In this document: positions 37,453 to 49,000 of the stretch, piece by piece
Numbering within the stretch: the first letter of the stretch is position 1
How the letters are laid out: every line of letters starts with the position of its first letter
Assembly (NCBI GenBank): GCA_023853785.1
Contig: JAJIRX010000622.1
Location: 372,001 to 436,000, forward strand
DNA length: 64,000 nt
Direction of reading: 5' to 3'
Origin: Psilocybe azurescens
Lineage: Eukaryota; Basidiomycota; Agaricomycetes; Agaricales; Agrocybaceae
Notes under the pieces: model-generated
The model's database searches: none
What the model was told of the DNA's origin: nothing
What the model saw: only the letters and a program-made list of their open reading frames with translations
Made by a program: the position numbers and the translations under genes

Positions 37453-37830
37453 TTATAAAGAATTATAGCACATGAATAGGACGAAATTATAAGAAGTAGG
37501 ACTTGTAGGTCCAATCCCTCGAAATATGGACATCGGGTTTGCCAAAAGCGCGGTAACCTTGGTACGGATTGACTTTTTGCTGAGAGGATGAGAAAGCTCA
37601 CTATAATGTTCAATCCATTCGATGAGAACCTTTTCCTGTGTAGAGTCAAGTAGTATCTGGTCTTGATGAGCTTCATTTGACGCAACATATTTTCCAATAT
37701 AGCGATTGCGCAAATTTTGTCTATCGACATCAAATTTAAGAGCAACTCGCGTATATTGAAAAGCAACACCAGAGGAAACAAAAGAACAAATGTGCTCGCA
37801 AGCTCGCTGCAGTCGAACCTCGTACTCCAA
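37453..37830 (-). pseudogene. Truncated CENP-B/pogo-type transposase DNA-binding region
   Basis: An open frame of 125 residues matches the N-terminal DNA-binding part of agaricomycete HTH-CENPB proteins derived from pogo/Tc5-like transposases: a psq-type helix-turn-helix around YTRVALKFDVDRQNLRNRYI, then the CENPB-type segment LDSTQEKVLIEWIEHYSELS and HPLSKKSIRTKVTALLAN. The usual next segment (WIY-x-FL-x-RHP-type) and the DDE nuclease domain are missing. The sequence runs into unrelated residues and stops, so it is a fragment of a DNA transposon. Confidence 0.6.
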
Positions 37831-38180
37831 CGTGTCCCAAACCGATTTTGAATTGTACTGTGTTATGCAAGTTTTATGTAATTTGTAATGAATGGTTTCG
37901 CAGCTGAGGCAAGCTCTAAACTGGTGTTCCGTAACATGCTAAAGTCCATGACGAGAAAATCGTAACCAAGAAATGACGAGGGCGTAACAAAATGCATGTG
38001 ATGAAATGTAAAAATTAAACATACAGTACCGAAGTCAACGAAAGCAATGCGACAGAGACAAAAAATGATAGGAAATTTCCAATGTACAACTCGAATAACA
38101 CCAGTTAACGAGTGCGGTTGTGTTGTCATCCAAGTGGAATGCTGCGATGAATGTGAACGGGAAAGAGGGAAAGGCTTCCC
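37831..38180. other. Intergenic region, nothing recognised
   Basis: Spacer between the transposase fragment and the next minus-strand gene. It could contain further decayed transposon sequence, but nothing is identifiable. Confidence 0.35.
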
Positions 38181-39946
38181 TTAATGACGTTTGAAAAAAG
38201 ACAGACGGTGTTTAAGACGCGAGGGTGCCTTATAATCGGCTCCGTGGTCATGAGATCCACCAGAATCGCTGGATGGAAGGCCAGAGAACGATACAGAGAA
38301 CGGTCGTGGGGAAGTTCCTCCTGCAACTCTGGCTGTTGGCGGGGTGCTGATGTGTTTCGGCCGGTCAGATTCCGCGTTGACCGTCCTCCGCGACGACAGT
38401 GCTTCGGGAAGCGAGAAGAGAGCGCTGATCCGCTTTCGCGACGGGGATTTGTGAACGTGATGGCGTGAAGGCGTTCCGAGCGACCGCTGCGACCTAGGTG
38501 TATCAGGCACAAATGACGTTCTTGAAAATGTGGAACGGGGCGTCTGCACTTCCTGTGGGGCATGCAAAGATGCTGCAATATATGAGGTGGAATCAAGCCC
38601 AGAAAGAAGGTCGTTGACGTAGTCGGGCATATCAACAACTAGTCCGGCAAGAATATCTTCCTTTGAACGAGGAGGGTCTCTCCATATAGTAATGCATCCA
38701 TTAGCTTCCGAGGAATGTTGATTGGTATCACCTTCGGGTTGGGATTTCATGTTTTCGTCCACTGAGGCGAGCTGTGACACATTAATTACGGCGGAATTTG
38801 GTAGTGCAGGAGAACCATACGGTGTCATCGGAGTAGGCGAAAGAGTGGTAGAGATTGTGGGATTTGATTCGGTCTGAATGACAGAGAAATTCTTCCGAGA
38901 TGAAAGAACGTCTTCTTGATATTGTACAGGGGAATGGTTCGGTTGGTCTGCTAGAGGCATCGATGCAGCGTATACCCGCCGACGAGCACGGCTACGGGTC
39001 GGTATACGTCGCCTAGGAGACTCAAGAAACTTCACAAGGTTGGAAGTTGTCCGTGAAGCTAACGCCTTAGAACTTCCTTCTGCTTCTGAAGTAGACGACG
39101 GCAGTAGGGATGAAATGGCAAGGGAAAGGCGTTGCTCGAGAACCTTCGACACATCGATAGTGTATAACTGACGTCTCTCCTCCATCCATCGTTCGCGTTG
39201 CATGGCCCTGTACAAGTCAGGTTCGATGCCCCGGTCGGCCAACAAAGTGCGAAGTTGATCCAGTCGCTCCTTAGAGTCAACAATGCGGCCGTTCAGAATG
39301 GAGATGGCCCTCTTCAGTGATGCTACCTGAAGCTCTTGGAGGCTCCTTTCTTGCCGGCAGCGTGTAAACGTATCGATTAACTCCCGTTCGGCCTTTCTAT
39401 AACGTTTGCTTCTCAGCGTTTTGCTGTCCGTGACGCCTATTGCCTTTGCTTGGAAAATGTTCTGGTCTGTTCTATGTCAGAATCTCTTTCATAACCAGAT
39501 TTCTGACAGGTCTTACTTCGCGTCATGGGATTAGGCTTGCATTCGAAATAATCCCTCGCCTCGACAACCTGCATAGCGGTAAACCCTAGTGGGGACTCTT
39601 CAAGAGTATTGCTCCGTGAGGTGGAGAGGGAGGTGGACTGAGCGCCCTTGTGTGAAGAAGAAACGACGTTCTTTGAATGCTTATTGCTAAGATGAATTAG
39701 AACAACCAGTCTAGGCATTATGAGGGCACTCACAATTTAGAGCTTGGCGAAGAAAGAGGGTCACTGGAAAGTCTCGCAGAAGTTGTAACCACCGAAAAGT
39801 TGGTACGTTCCTAATTTATTTCACATTACTATTAGCTTGTTGCACATGAACTTGATTCGCAACCTTACCTGGAATACGCGCTTCTGGTCCATTCTAAGTC
39901 GTGTGGCGTAGTACTGTCGGTTCCTGCTGCCTAGCAGTTCCAGCAT
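38181..39946 (-). CDS. Hypothetical protein with N-terminal coiled coil and disordered C-terminus
   Basis: Not recognised. ATG 39946 starts MLELLGSRNRQYYATRLRMD. Introns with good consensus join FQ to ERTNFSVVTTSARLSS, then SKL to SNKHSKNVVSSSHKG, then NPMTR to NQNIFQAKAIGVTDSKT. A long helical coiled-coil follows (RKAERELIDTFTRCRQERSL, ILNGRIVDSKERLDQLRTLL, ADRGIEPDLYRAMQRERWME), then about 270 Ser/Pro-rich residues with an ordered island (RDPPRSKEDILAGLVVDMPD, YVNDLLSGLDS), ending RLKHRLSFFKRH. No frame break was seen. The pattern suggests a scaffold or cytoskeletal or septum-associated protein, but that is only a guess. Confidence 0.6.
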
Positions 39947-40988
39947 ATGGATACCCGTAGTGTTGAACAATTCATCAAGAAAACCACAACGGCGGGTAAA
40001 GGAAATCGCTTGACAGAGATGATGATTGAAAGCAAGTTCTGTTCAGCCTTAACCAACGCGGTTTAGGAAAACGTGACACATTGGAAATTATGTAATACAT
40101 AAATAATATATAAGTGACGTAGCCAAACGAAGGATTTGATAAGCATGATCTCTTGACTGCTTTTGACGACTTCTTGACGACCTCTTTTACATTTCTTTTG
40201 ATTCCCCCATCGTTGCCCGTCAAATTTTAAAGTTCAATTACTTTTGCATGTGGGAGCCTTAATTCACAGAGACTTTTGTGAATGAAGATAGAAATTCAGT
40301 GTGTTCAACCTCGAGGCAACTTCACCGTAAATCCTTCTAATCAGTGACACCCTTGCCAAACCAAGGAACCTCGTTTATTGCTGGTGGATGGAGAGTAAAT
40401 ATTTCAAAGGTGAGAGATTCTCTATGAGCAGCTTTTAGCTAGTCAACGATTCGCTTATACGGTTTGTTTATTTATTTGCAGTGGTAATTTCTCTAGATCA
40501 ACTTCGGCATATTACTACGTAGCCCACAGTGAAGATGATATCTATAATACCTAAGAATCAAGATACGCCCTTGGTTTGCGCTGTATTCCTGATATTCGCT
40601 TTGATCATGAAAAGTCACGATTGTTTTGGCGCGTAATCCTTAAGTCCTGGAAGCCATACCGATATCCTATCCAGCAGCACGAGGTCTGAACTTTGAATTG
40701 GTAGACTTCTGGCCAAAGCGGACTCTTACTTGACAAAGGTTGGTCATGCAGCCTTGCCACCTTTTAAATATTTCTATAAACGGATAACCGGCCGTCAATA
40801 CGCCTGCAAACTCCGTCGCAGAGTATATGGCCCGTTTGGGTGTGGCAATGCGCAAGCAGCACATTGATAATCTCAATGTCCATATAATCACCATAGCGAC
40901 AAAGATATTGGGTTATTTTATACCATACACACCATCACCCGCACTCTGTTCTAATTCCAACCACCACTCTGTTGCAAACTTACAATCC
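39947..40988. other. Divergent intergenic region, 1.0 kb, nothing recognised
   Basis: Promoters of the coiled-coil gene and the first tandem C2H2 gene. An in-frame upstream ATG at 40827 exists for the latter but lies in a stretch that does not look coding. Confidence 0.45.
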
Positions 40989-42011
40989 ATGTTCTCCCCC
41001 ACAGATGCATTCTCTCCGATACCGCTACCTGCTGAGCTCTTAACTCTTTATCGGAATCCAACGAACAGCCACAATCCGCTCGACGAGAATTGGTACTGCG
41101 CCTCAAATGTCCTACCAAACTCCCAACCCCTGTCATCAGATGTCACCTACGTCTTCCCGGCGGATATGAGCATACCCAATAGTCCTTATGTGTTCTTTGA
41201 TCCTGCCTTATCGGAGACAAATTCATGCGCATCTTTACTCACTCCTGCTTCCGCCTCCATCGACACCCCGTTCCCCGTGCCAGGCACTCCTGGTCAGAGC
41301 CCAATCAGCCACCGACAAACTTGTAGCCTCACGCAAGATGCTCCATTAATATTTCAGCAGGACATTGCTTCTTCCGTCAGCCAGATGGAATCACTTGAAT
41401 TAGACCCTTCAGCTGTTTATACCGCTTTGTCCTCTTCTGCTGTGTGGGACGGAGCCACTGACGAGTATCTTTTTACTGTCCCTCGTGAAGTTCCTTTATT
41501 CTCCTATTACAATTTCGACAGCTATGCTTTGGAGGCGAATAGTTGTTGGGAAGAATTGCCCAGAAAATGGAGGAGCCACCTATTCCAACCACTTCTGAAA
41601 GTACTTCCTCTATTACTTCTCCATGTGTTGAGCCCACACCAGCGTCCCCCGCGTATGTGAGTGTAACCGGTCATGCCCCGTCTGTCGAAAGCCTAGTTAA
41701 GGATGACGACGCCGAAGATCTCAACCCGGACCCGAATTCGATTTACACAATCAGTCGTCGTAATGGTTTAATCTGGTACAAGTGTAAGACCTGCCTCCTC
41801 GAGGGGGACCCACAGGCGCGCCGACATGATGCGTCACGTTCAGTCACAGTTACATAGTACACAAAGTTTTTCATGCTCGGTCTGCAACGTTAGACTGACT
41901 CGGAAAGATGGGTTGAAGCGCCACTGTCAGACAAAAAGCCATAAGAATTTGGCAATGAAGAAAAAGGGGCAGTGCAATCGAAGAAAGCGAGTTACCAGAA
42001 AGCACTACTAG
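40989..42011 (+). CDS. C2H2 zinc-finger protein, tandem copy 1 (two frame breaks)
   Basis: ATG 40989 opens MFSPTDAFSPIPLPAELLTL and a Ser/Pro/Thr-rich N-terminus of about 190 residues. The zinc-binding end lies in two other frames: CKTCLLEGTHRRADMMRH with HVQSQLH, then CSVCNVRLTRKDGLKRH with HCQTKSH, finishing in a basic tail. One-base corrections at the A run 41564-41567 (one short) and the G run 41803-41807 (one long) restore one protein of about 330 residues with the same double-finger layout as the next gene. Without them the first finger would be destroyed. Probably a nuclear transcription factor with unknown targets. Confidence 0.7.
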
Positions 42012-43015
42012 AATAAGCCCTCCTCTAAACCTCTGTCTGCTTTATTTTTACATCTAAGTTATTGTTTGGGCGTTATTTTATCTCGCATATTCTATATCGT
42101 AGACTTTATATACACCTTTCTTTTGATAATAATCATCATCTTGAACTTATATCCATTGTTTGGATTTGTACTTTCCACTTCTGAGCCACCTAGTGTACAC
42201 TAGCCCACCCGCGTTTGTTTTTACGCCATACTTTTGAGCAACTTTTGAGACAGCAGCGGTCGTCTATTACCCTTTCTTTTCGGCCCGGAGTAGATCAATC
42301 GCTTTGACATCTGAGCGGCTATGCGGCCTCACACCACGAGCCATCCTTGGCGCTCGGGCCACGTACCTTGTATTTGGCCTTTCGTGTTTTGGAAGTGCGA
42401 ATCAGACTGTTGAACGTTTTGAGGCCGGATGGATTGGACGTTATAGGCCCTAGCGGTGGCCTAGCGATAGAACAAAGGAATCTGAAAACCACCGCCGATG
42501 AAGCCGGTTCGAAGGCCGGGCATCATTGTTCTGTCATCGAAGTAGTGTTGGTACCACCTTCATAATGCGAGCAGTCGAAAGATAGAATCCACTCCCTGTG
42601 TAAGTCGTTGTCGAATGGTACTTCAGTACTTGAATGACCCACACTCAGCCTCACGTAGGTCCTACCTATTGCGATCCAAGATGCAGTTGAAGCAGTAAGA
42701 CGATGTCACCACGTATCAATATTTTCTGGTTAAGCCTTCATTTATGTATCACAGTGAACTTGTAAATGTTACAAAAACAATGGCTTATTCCCTGTCGCTT
42801 TCCTGTCGTGCCCCGGGCCTCCGAAAAGCCGGGTCAAAGCGCACTTTACCTTGGCAAATAACATCTTGGCGTTAAACTGCACACACAGTACGCGCCCTCT
42901 ATAGAGCGCGTCAAAGCGTATCACTAGTCAATGCGCTCTACTCTCCTCGTGGTTGAGTATGTAACCCGCACTTCTTAAACAAGGCGCGCCGTCGCATTGA
43001 CTGCCCAATGTCGCA
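42012..43015. other. Intergenic region, nothing recognised
   Basis: About 1 kb between the tandem zinc-finger genes. It has a CTCTATAGAG palindrome flanked by GCGC-type bases near 42893-42910. A 72-codon open frame at 42347 is not convincing. Confidence 0.45.
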
Positions 43016-43021
43016 TATAAA
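43016..43021 (+). promoter_or_regulatory. TATA box of tandem C2H2 gene 2
   Basis: TATAAA, about 75 bp upstream of the ATG at 43093. Confidence 0.45.
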
Positions 43022-43092
43022 CTCTGCAAAGTGGGACGGGGGACTCACATATTCCCCTACTCAAGCCCACAATCCCCACGAAACTTGTAGAC

Positions 43093-44255
43093 ATGATCAC
43101 TGTGGCATCTTTCCCTCACAACTGGGACTCCGCGACTATAGACCCAAGACTACTCGAAAGCGACTACTCCTGGAATAGATTTGATAACCCGTGGCCCACA
43201 AACCAGTCAGATACGTCAGTGTCGAATCCTGAAATCAACCCATACCTACTTCCATACGGACAGGACGCCTTCATGTCTTACCTGTCTCCCTCCTCCTCCT
43301 CACTTGAGTCTTCATTCAATCTGTCAGATTCTTTCAGTGCCGATGCCCTGTATGACTCTGCATCGTACTTCCCACCTCTCCAAAACACCCTCCAAGGGTG
43401 TCTTCCAGGGCTTCAATACTCTCCTTCCCCCGAAAGCTCTAACTTAACACAGGTGATAGCAGGTTCCTCACAAAACCCATCGTTCACCAATCCCATCAGC
43501 GAGATCAAATTTGAGGACGGCAACGACGCACAGTTCAACTGGAACGATGGCCTACGACAACAAGCTGATCATTATTACTCAGTCGACAATCTTCCAGAAT
43601 TTGGGCCTATCTTAGAACCGCCGTCGGCATTCAATGATTCCTACATCTATCCCTTAAATACTTCTCAGCATAACCATAACCCTTACCCGCAACTCAACGA
43701 GGAATCAGCACTGCCAATAATGTCTGTAAAGACAGAGCTCTCCCCCTCTAAACCCCTGACCTGCAGCTCAGCGAGGATTCAACGGCACCCTCCAACTCTA
43801 TAAAGACTGAGTTGTCTCCTAAGGTCTTACCCTCACCCTCACCTTCGCCTCCTCTTTCTCCTCGCTCTTCCAAATCAGAAGCCACACCTTTCCAATTTAT
43901 CACCCAAGAATTTCTCTCAGATGGAAAGGGTCGTTCAGTCCAGCAGATCGATTCTGACGTGGGCTGTGGATACAGAATTGAGCTGGATGCGCGTGGAAAG
44001 AAATACTTTCAGTGCAAAACTTGTCCCAATCACGGCACTTACCATAAAGGCGACATGACTCGGCATCAGCAGTCTGTTAGGCACAAGGCACCCAGCTTTA
44101 AATGTAGCTTTTGCCCTAAAGTATTTACTCGCCAGGACGCTGTCAAGCGTCATATGTCGCTTCCCAATGTGCACAAGCGCAAGCCCAAACGTAAGGTTGA
44201 GGTAGATGATTCGGATGTCCAGCCTAAGACTCGGAAGCGGTCCAAGACCAGCTAG
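43093..44255 (+). CDS. C2H2 zinc-finger protein, tandem copy 2
   Basis: ATG 43093 (MITVASFPHNWDSATIDPRL) opens a 235-residue acidic, Ser/Pro-rich region resembling an activation domain (many Tyr, Asp and Pro, e.g. YLSPSSSSLESSFNLSDSF). The C-terminal part, in another frame, has KTELSPKVLPSPSPSPP, then CKTCPNHGTYHKGDMTRH with QQSVRH and CSFCPKVFTRQDAVKRH with MSLPNVH, and a bipartite basic tail (KRKPKRKVEV, KTRKRSKTS) suitable as a nuclear signal. The C run 43753-43756 needs one more base (PPDLQLSEDSTAPSNS) to fuse the two. It follows its paralogue by 1.1 kb on the same strand. Confidence 0.75.
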
Positions 44256-44388
44256 TGGACTTCTATGACTTTCTTTTCTTTCGAACATCATTATTTCATT
44301 TGTGGTCTATTCATCTATAACACAGATCGACATTCTCAGCTTTTATTCTGTAATTTAATATTGTAGCTTACATTACCTCTCGATTTTT

Positions 44389-44464
44389 TCGTTCTGGCGC
44401 CGATTGATTCAGTTACACATACAGACTGATTGTATAAAAATGTCTTGATTAATCCGATTCAGTT
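44389..44464 (+). repeat. Direct repeat, copy 1 (about 75 bp)
   Basis: Begins with TCGTTCTGGCGCCGATTGA, identical for 19 bases to the second copy at 44596, and ends with GTCTT-ATTAATC-GATTCA-type sequence also shared. The middle has diverged. Confidence 0.65.
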
Positions 44465-44595
44465 ACTCCAAAGTGTGATTCCTTCAAAGAGCTTCAAAGC
44501 CGCATTGGCATCAGATTGGCATGTAGTAATTGGAATTAAATGAGACAGATGTTTGCCACGTAAGTACACGCTTCTACTTCGTACTTTTAGTATTG

Positions 44596-44663
44596 TCGTT
44601 CTGGCGCCGATTGAATAAGTTAGAGACCACGTATATAGAAAGTCTTCATTAATCTGATTCATC
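44596..44663 (+). repeat. Direct repeat, copy 2 (about 70 bp)
   Basis: Same orientation as the copy at 44389, 207 bp away start to start. The first 19 bases are identical and the TTCATTAATCTGATTCA end is similar. May be a local segmental duplication or solo ends of a small element. Confidence 0.65.
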
Positions 44664-45266
44664 TAATATTTGAACCGATGATTGCGCAATATGGAGAATC
44701 GATCCTGGTTCAAACGGAAGCGATGTTTGAATTAGTTTATCTGTTTTGTTTGAGGTCCTGTGCATGAAGGCTTGGGACATGGATCCGCTCGTTGATTTTG
44801 AAATACACCATCTATATGAGCAATGTAAACGCTCACAAGAATCAATGGTGCTTACCGCGACGACACAAGTCTCCGTTGTAACTTGTCGCCTTTGAGTACG
44901 ATATATTTCAACTATTTAAATGCAGGGTGATACATCCAATACATGTTGATCATTTTAGTACATCGGTTTAAAAACTAGTCATTGAGTAATGTACAGCATG
45001 GCCACCTCAAGATATGTCGGAAAGCGTTGTAGTGAATGTCATCAAATGTGGCAAATGCGGTACGCCGGGACGGAAGATGCGGTCCCTGTTTATTCGACTC
45101 ATTTCACGCCTGTCCGGTCTCAAGCTCCTAGGATCTCAAAGGGTTAGTAATTAGCCCAAACTCCAGCCTCGATCTATTAAGCCTCCGTTGAGTCCAATGT
45201 TAATTACTTCTAACAACTATCCAATCGAGCCTACCATAATGATTCAACAGATATATTCCAGTCCGG

Positions 45267-45767
45267 ATGGTCCCCTCAGCGCTCTACCATAAGCTCCTTG
45301 ACCTCAGCAAAAAGCACGCCGACCCAGCCAGTCTCGAAGAGATCCTAGCCATCCGATCACCCGACGCGATCCACGCATGGGGCCACAGATACCTCGTCAC
45401 ACGTAACCCATTGCTAGGAGATCGGATGGACAACGAAGCCTTTAAGGCCCATCTCTGCAGCACAGGGCCCTACCTCGGAGACGGCACTAACAAAGTGCAC
45501 TCCATCACAATCGATGAGCACCAGCGGACATCGGTGCTGCATATGAGCTACTTCCTGCAGGCTGCCAAGTCGGACGAAGTGGTGGAGCAGGACTTGATCT
45601 GGACGTTAAAGTTTACGGAGGACGAGGATGTGGATAAGATCCTAATCAAAGAGACTGTGGAGTTCATTGATGCAGCCGCGAGCTCGAGACTCGGAGAGAT
45701 CATTCGCAGTATTCATGGGGAGGTTACGGAGAATGTCAGGGGAGGAATCACTCTTAGAGGATTTTAA
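45267..45767 (+). CDS. SnoaL-like (NTF2-fold) protein
   Basis: Intact 166-residue frame from ATG 45267. The segments IRSPDAIHAWGHRYLVTRN, EHQRTSVLHMSYFLQA and EQDLIWTLKFTEDEDVDKIL, and the final helix-strand VEFIDAAASSRLGEIIRS, fit the cone-shaped alpha+beta NTF2/SnoaL fold that occurs as many small, mostly uncharacterised fungal proteins. The expected ligand-cavity residues cannot be judged from sequence alone. There is no signal peptide, so it is probably cytosolic. The weak initiation context and upstream open sequence leave the start slightly uncertain. Confidence 0.6.
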   Translation: MVPSALYHKLLDLSKKHADPASLEEILAIRSPDAIHAWGHRYLVTRNPLLGDRMDNEAFKAHLCSTGPYLGDGTNKVHSITIDEHQRTSVLHMSYFLQAAKSDEVVEQDLIWTLKFTEDEDVDKILIKETVEFIDAAASSRLGEIIRSIHGEVTENVRGGITLRGF

Positions 45768-46011
45768 AGTGTGCCTATGTCGTTGATATGTAAGTGGTGG
45801 AACGGATGCCAATCGTAGAATTTCATGTTTATCTGGTGCAAATCTCATGGAAAGCGCCAGTTTTGACAGACCCTCAAGCTAGATTTAAAAAAACCAAGAG
45901 TATACACACATATGTCTACATATGCACCCTCCCAAGCGACGATCCCGTTATCTAAGTTTTTCTCCACCCACAACTCGAAAAAGTCCTAAACCAGCGAAAT
46001 CAAAATCAAAA

Positions 46012-49000
46012 TCAAAACAATACCTGGAACTTCCTAGAAAGCGGCGCCATTCCTTCCTCGCCCATGCTCTTGAAAATACCAGAGCTGGGCTGGGGGATGT
46101 CGTGGTGTTCAATGATGCCTGGGGACAAAGCACTAGCAGTGGAAGTAGGCAAAGGAGGAGGCGGCGATGATAAGAAAGACGCGGAGACGGTGCTTCGCGT
46201 GATCTTGTTGAAGCACCGTCGAAGTATACCCGCCGATTTCGCAGCAGGGAGAATGGGAGCATCATCTCTCGGAGCCGGAGGACACGAGTTGTCGTTGTCA
46301 CTGTCGTCAACGGGGGACACTGGACCGATGTGCCTCCCTCGTTGGATCCATCTCCATCCCCAGCGCCAGAGGCAGGGGCAGACTGGAGGGAAGAGGGCTC
46401 CTTCCTATTTGCCGAGAAAGGAACCCAGGATAGCCTGGTCGAAGAACACAGCCGTTTGAGCACAGAAAGCCCAGTCCACTTAGCAGATCTCGAAGGTTGA
46501 CGTGGTTGCTGCTGTGCATGAGGCGCAGGCGCGCGGAAGCGAAGGCGGTGAGCAGACAGTGTTGGGGATGGAGTCGGCTGCTCAGGGATATCATACAGCC
46601 TGCGCTTAGCGAACTTGGGGACCTTGAAGAACAGACGCGGCGTCGTCGGCGACCCAGCAGGCTGTGGGAAGGGGATGCCGTTGTCGCCACTGGGTGTAGA
46701 GCTTCCAAAGCCTTCTGCGTTCGGGGATGGAGCGGATGCCAGCTGCGCTAGATTCTGGGATTCTTCTGCAGTGGACATGGTAGATTGTGACGCCACCAGC
46801 AGTTCAGATGGTAGTCCGATTCCAAGACCTTCCATGCTTCCGCTCTCCCTGAGTAAGCCGGAAGACGAGGGTAGTAGAGCACTAACACGGCTGGTGGAAG
46901 AAGACGGTGGAATTCGAGCAACACTATCCGAAGAAATGTTGTCGGAAGGAGGAAGAACGCCCTGACAGCCCAAAATATAACTCTCAGGATAGAAGTACTC
47001 AACAGACGGTGAACAAGGACTCCGAGGGTCATTCCCCGGAGTCAAAACGAACGAAGACAGGCCCAGATGACTGATGTTCAGATCCTGCAAAGCATAAGAA
47101 GACGAGAAAGCGGGGAGCGCTAGGTTCGCTCGAGACCTGGCGAGATACTCATCTGATCTGAGAGACTGTGTTAGATGGTAGAGAGGGGAGATTCGTGAAA
47201 GGAATGTTGGGTGCTCGGGGAATCTTGAACGAGGTTGATGGGAGGTGGCCCATGGCCTGAAGTCTGAGGAGCAGTCAAGAACAAGTCCGATGAAGCGTCC
47301 TGGGGGCTATGTCAGAAGCTAGTAGTCGCGTAGCAGAGTCGGAGGTAGCATGCATCAAGTCAGAAGGATGATGAGGTGCAACAATAGTAGAAATGACTGA
47401 AGGAGCCACAATAGTATCAGTGTCGACAGTGGTAGGTGTCAAGTTAGACGTGTGAGTGAGAGATGAGCGAGGAACATCAGCATGGGAAAGAGATTCGGGT
47501 ACTAAGACAGTAGTAGCGAGAACTGGAGAAGCGCGGAAGAGACGAGAGATTCGTTTACTCGATCTGAAGAAATTTCGACGAGAAGAGGATACCATATCAC
47601 TGAGTGAGCGTTCGGCAGAAGACTGGAAACCACGGAAAACACCATGGGTCTCCCCTGGGTCTTCAATGCCCTCGAACACGTTTGCTATAGATGAATGTGA
47701 CGAGTATACGCTCGGTTCCATGAGGCCATGGTTTGTCAGTGACCTCAAGTCCGTACGATCGCGGCTGACAGGTTCAGAATTAGAGAGAACACCAGAGGGC
47801 TCGATCTCTGACTCATCATCCGCCATATAAGCTTTATCGACAGCTACAAAAGACAAGGCGCATCAGCTAAAGTAGTAACCTGAGACAATAAAAGAAGATA
47901 TACGAGACGAAGGTTGCGCATGATCCGAAGCCTGATGGTGGTGAACATCGTTATCTACATGTGGGCCCGTGATACCCTTTCGATGGTCTCGACGGGCCCT
48001 TATACTCATGGATATACGTGACTGCACAGACTGCAAGCGCGAAAGAACTCCCGAGGGCTCAATTTCGGCGGCGCATTGACTGGCAGTGACATCGACACCT
48101 TAAAAGAATGTATCAAACGCCTGTAGGAGCAAGTGAAATGGGATGGGAGCGACGTACGAGGAGAAGAATGTTCATCGTGGCTAACGTACACGGCAGGCAT
48201 CTGGGCATCACATTCGACGGCATGGGGTTCATCTTCAAGTCTAGAAATCGAGGCAGACGACCGAAGAGCGTCTTCCGTCAAAGCACCGAGCCCAAGTCCG
48301 ACCAGCGGCTGGGAAGGGTTGGAAGGTAGAGGACTCTTGGGTACTTCTCTCACCTGTAAAAAGTCCCCGGGGCGCGAAAACAAATCGTATTCAAGGTCAA
48401 GTCCGTGATCGTGATCATGTTCTTGTTGTTGAGCTGGTGTCGACTCTTGGGCGAAGCTAGAAGCGATAACCATAAACTGGCGGTGGCTCATACTCTCGGG
48501 CATAGTGTCGTCGAAGGAGTGGTCGTAAAAGGAAGGATAGCTGACGAAGTTAGATGACTGTGACTAGACTCAGGAACTTTGTTCTCAGGAGATGTAAAGT
48601 GAACTCACGGGTATATGATGTTGCGGCTGTGTGTGAGGACCGGGCAGTCTTGGTACTGGGTGAGGTTCGTGGCGATGATGGTGGTGGTGGTGGATACCAT
48701 AGTTGCTTGCAGCGATTTCAAGGCGCATAATAGCCGCGATATCAAGGTTCTCTCCAGTCAAAGCAACGGGAAACGAACGACGTTCGCGACGAGCAGCAAA
48801 CATCGATCTTGAAATCGCAGCAGGAGGTGACATAAGGGGAATGTGTCCGTGGGCGAAAGACTCGTTAAAGATAGCAGGAGAGGACATAATAACATTGGTA
48901 TCATTCTGGACAGGGGAAAGGAGAGACATCGAGATGGATGCAGAAGACTCAAAGGAAGGACTATCGCAAAGGGAGAAAGATGATTCGTTGCATATAGCAG

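Larger units (their letters stand above)
44256..45266. other. Intergenic region carrying a direct-repeat pair
   Basis: Apart from the two repeat copies listed separately, nothing was recognised. A possible upstream exon of the SnoaL-like gene beginning at ATG 44999 cannot be excluded. Confidence 0.45.

Noticed and set aside
42347..42565. 72-codon plus-strand open frame between the tandem C2H2 genes
   Set aside because: No family resemblance, no supporting neighbour exons and no promoter signal. Probably chance.
45948..46320. Extension of the large gene to 45948 in its original frame
   Set aside because: The protein in that frame becomes atypical (FDFDFDFAGL from an AAATCA repeat). The alternative frame ending at 46012 looks coding after one base is added at 46312-46316.
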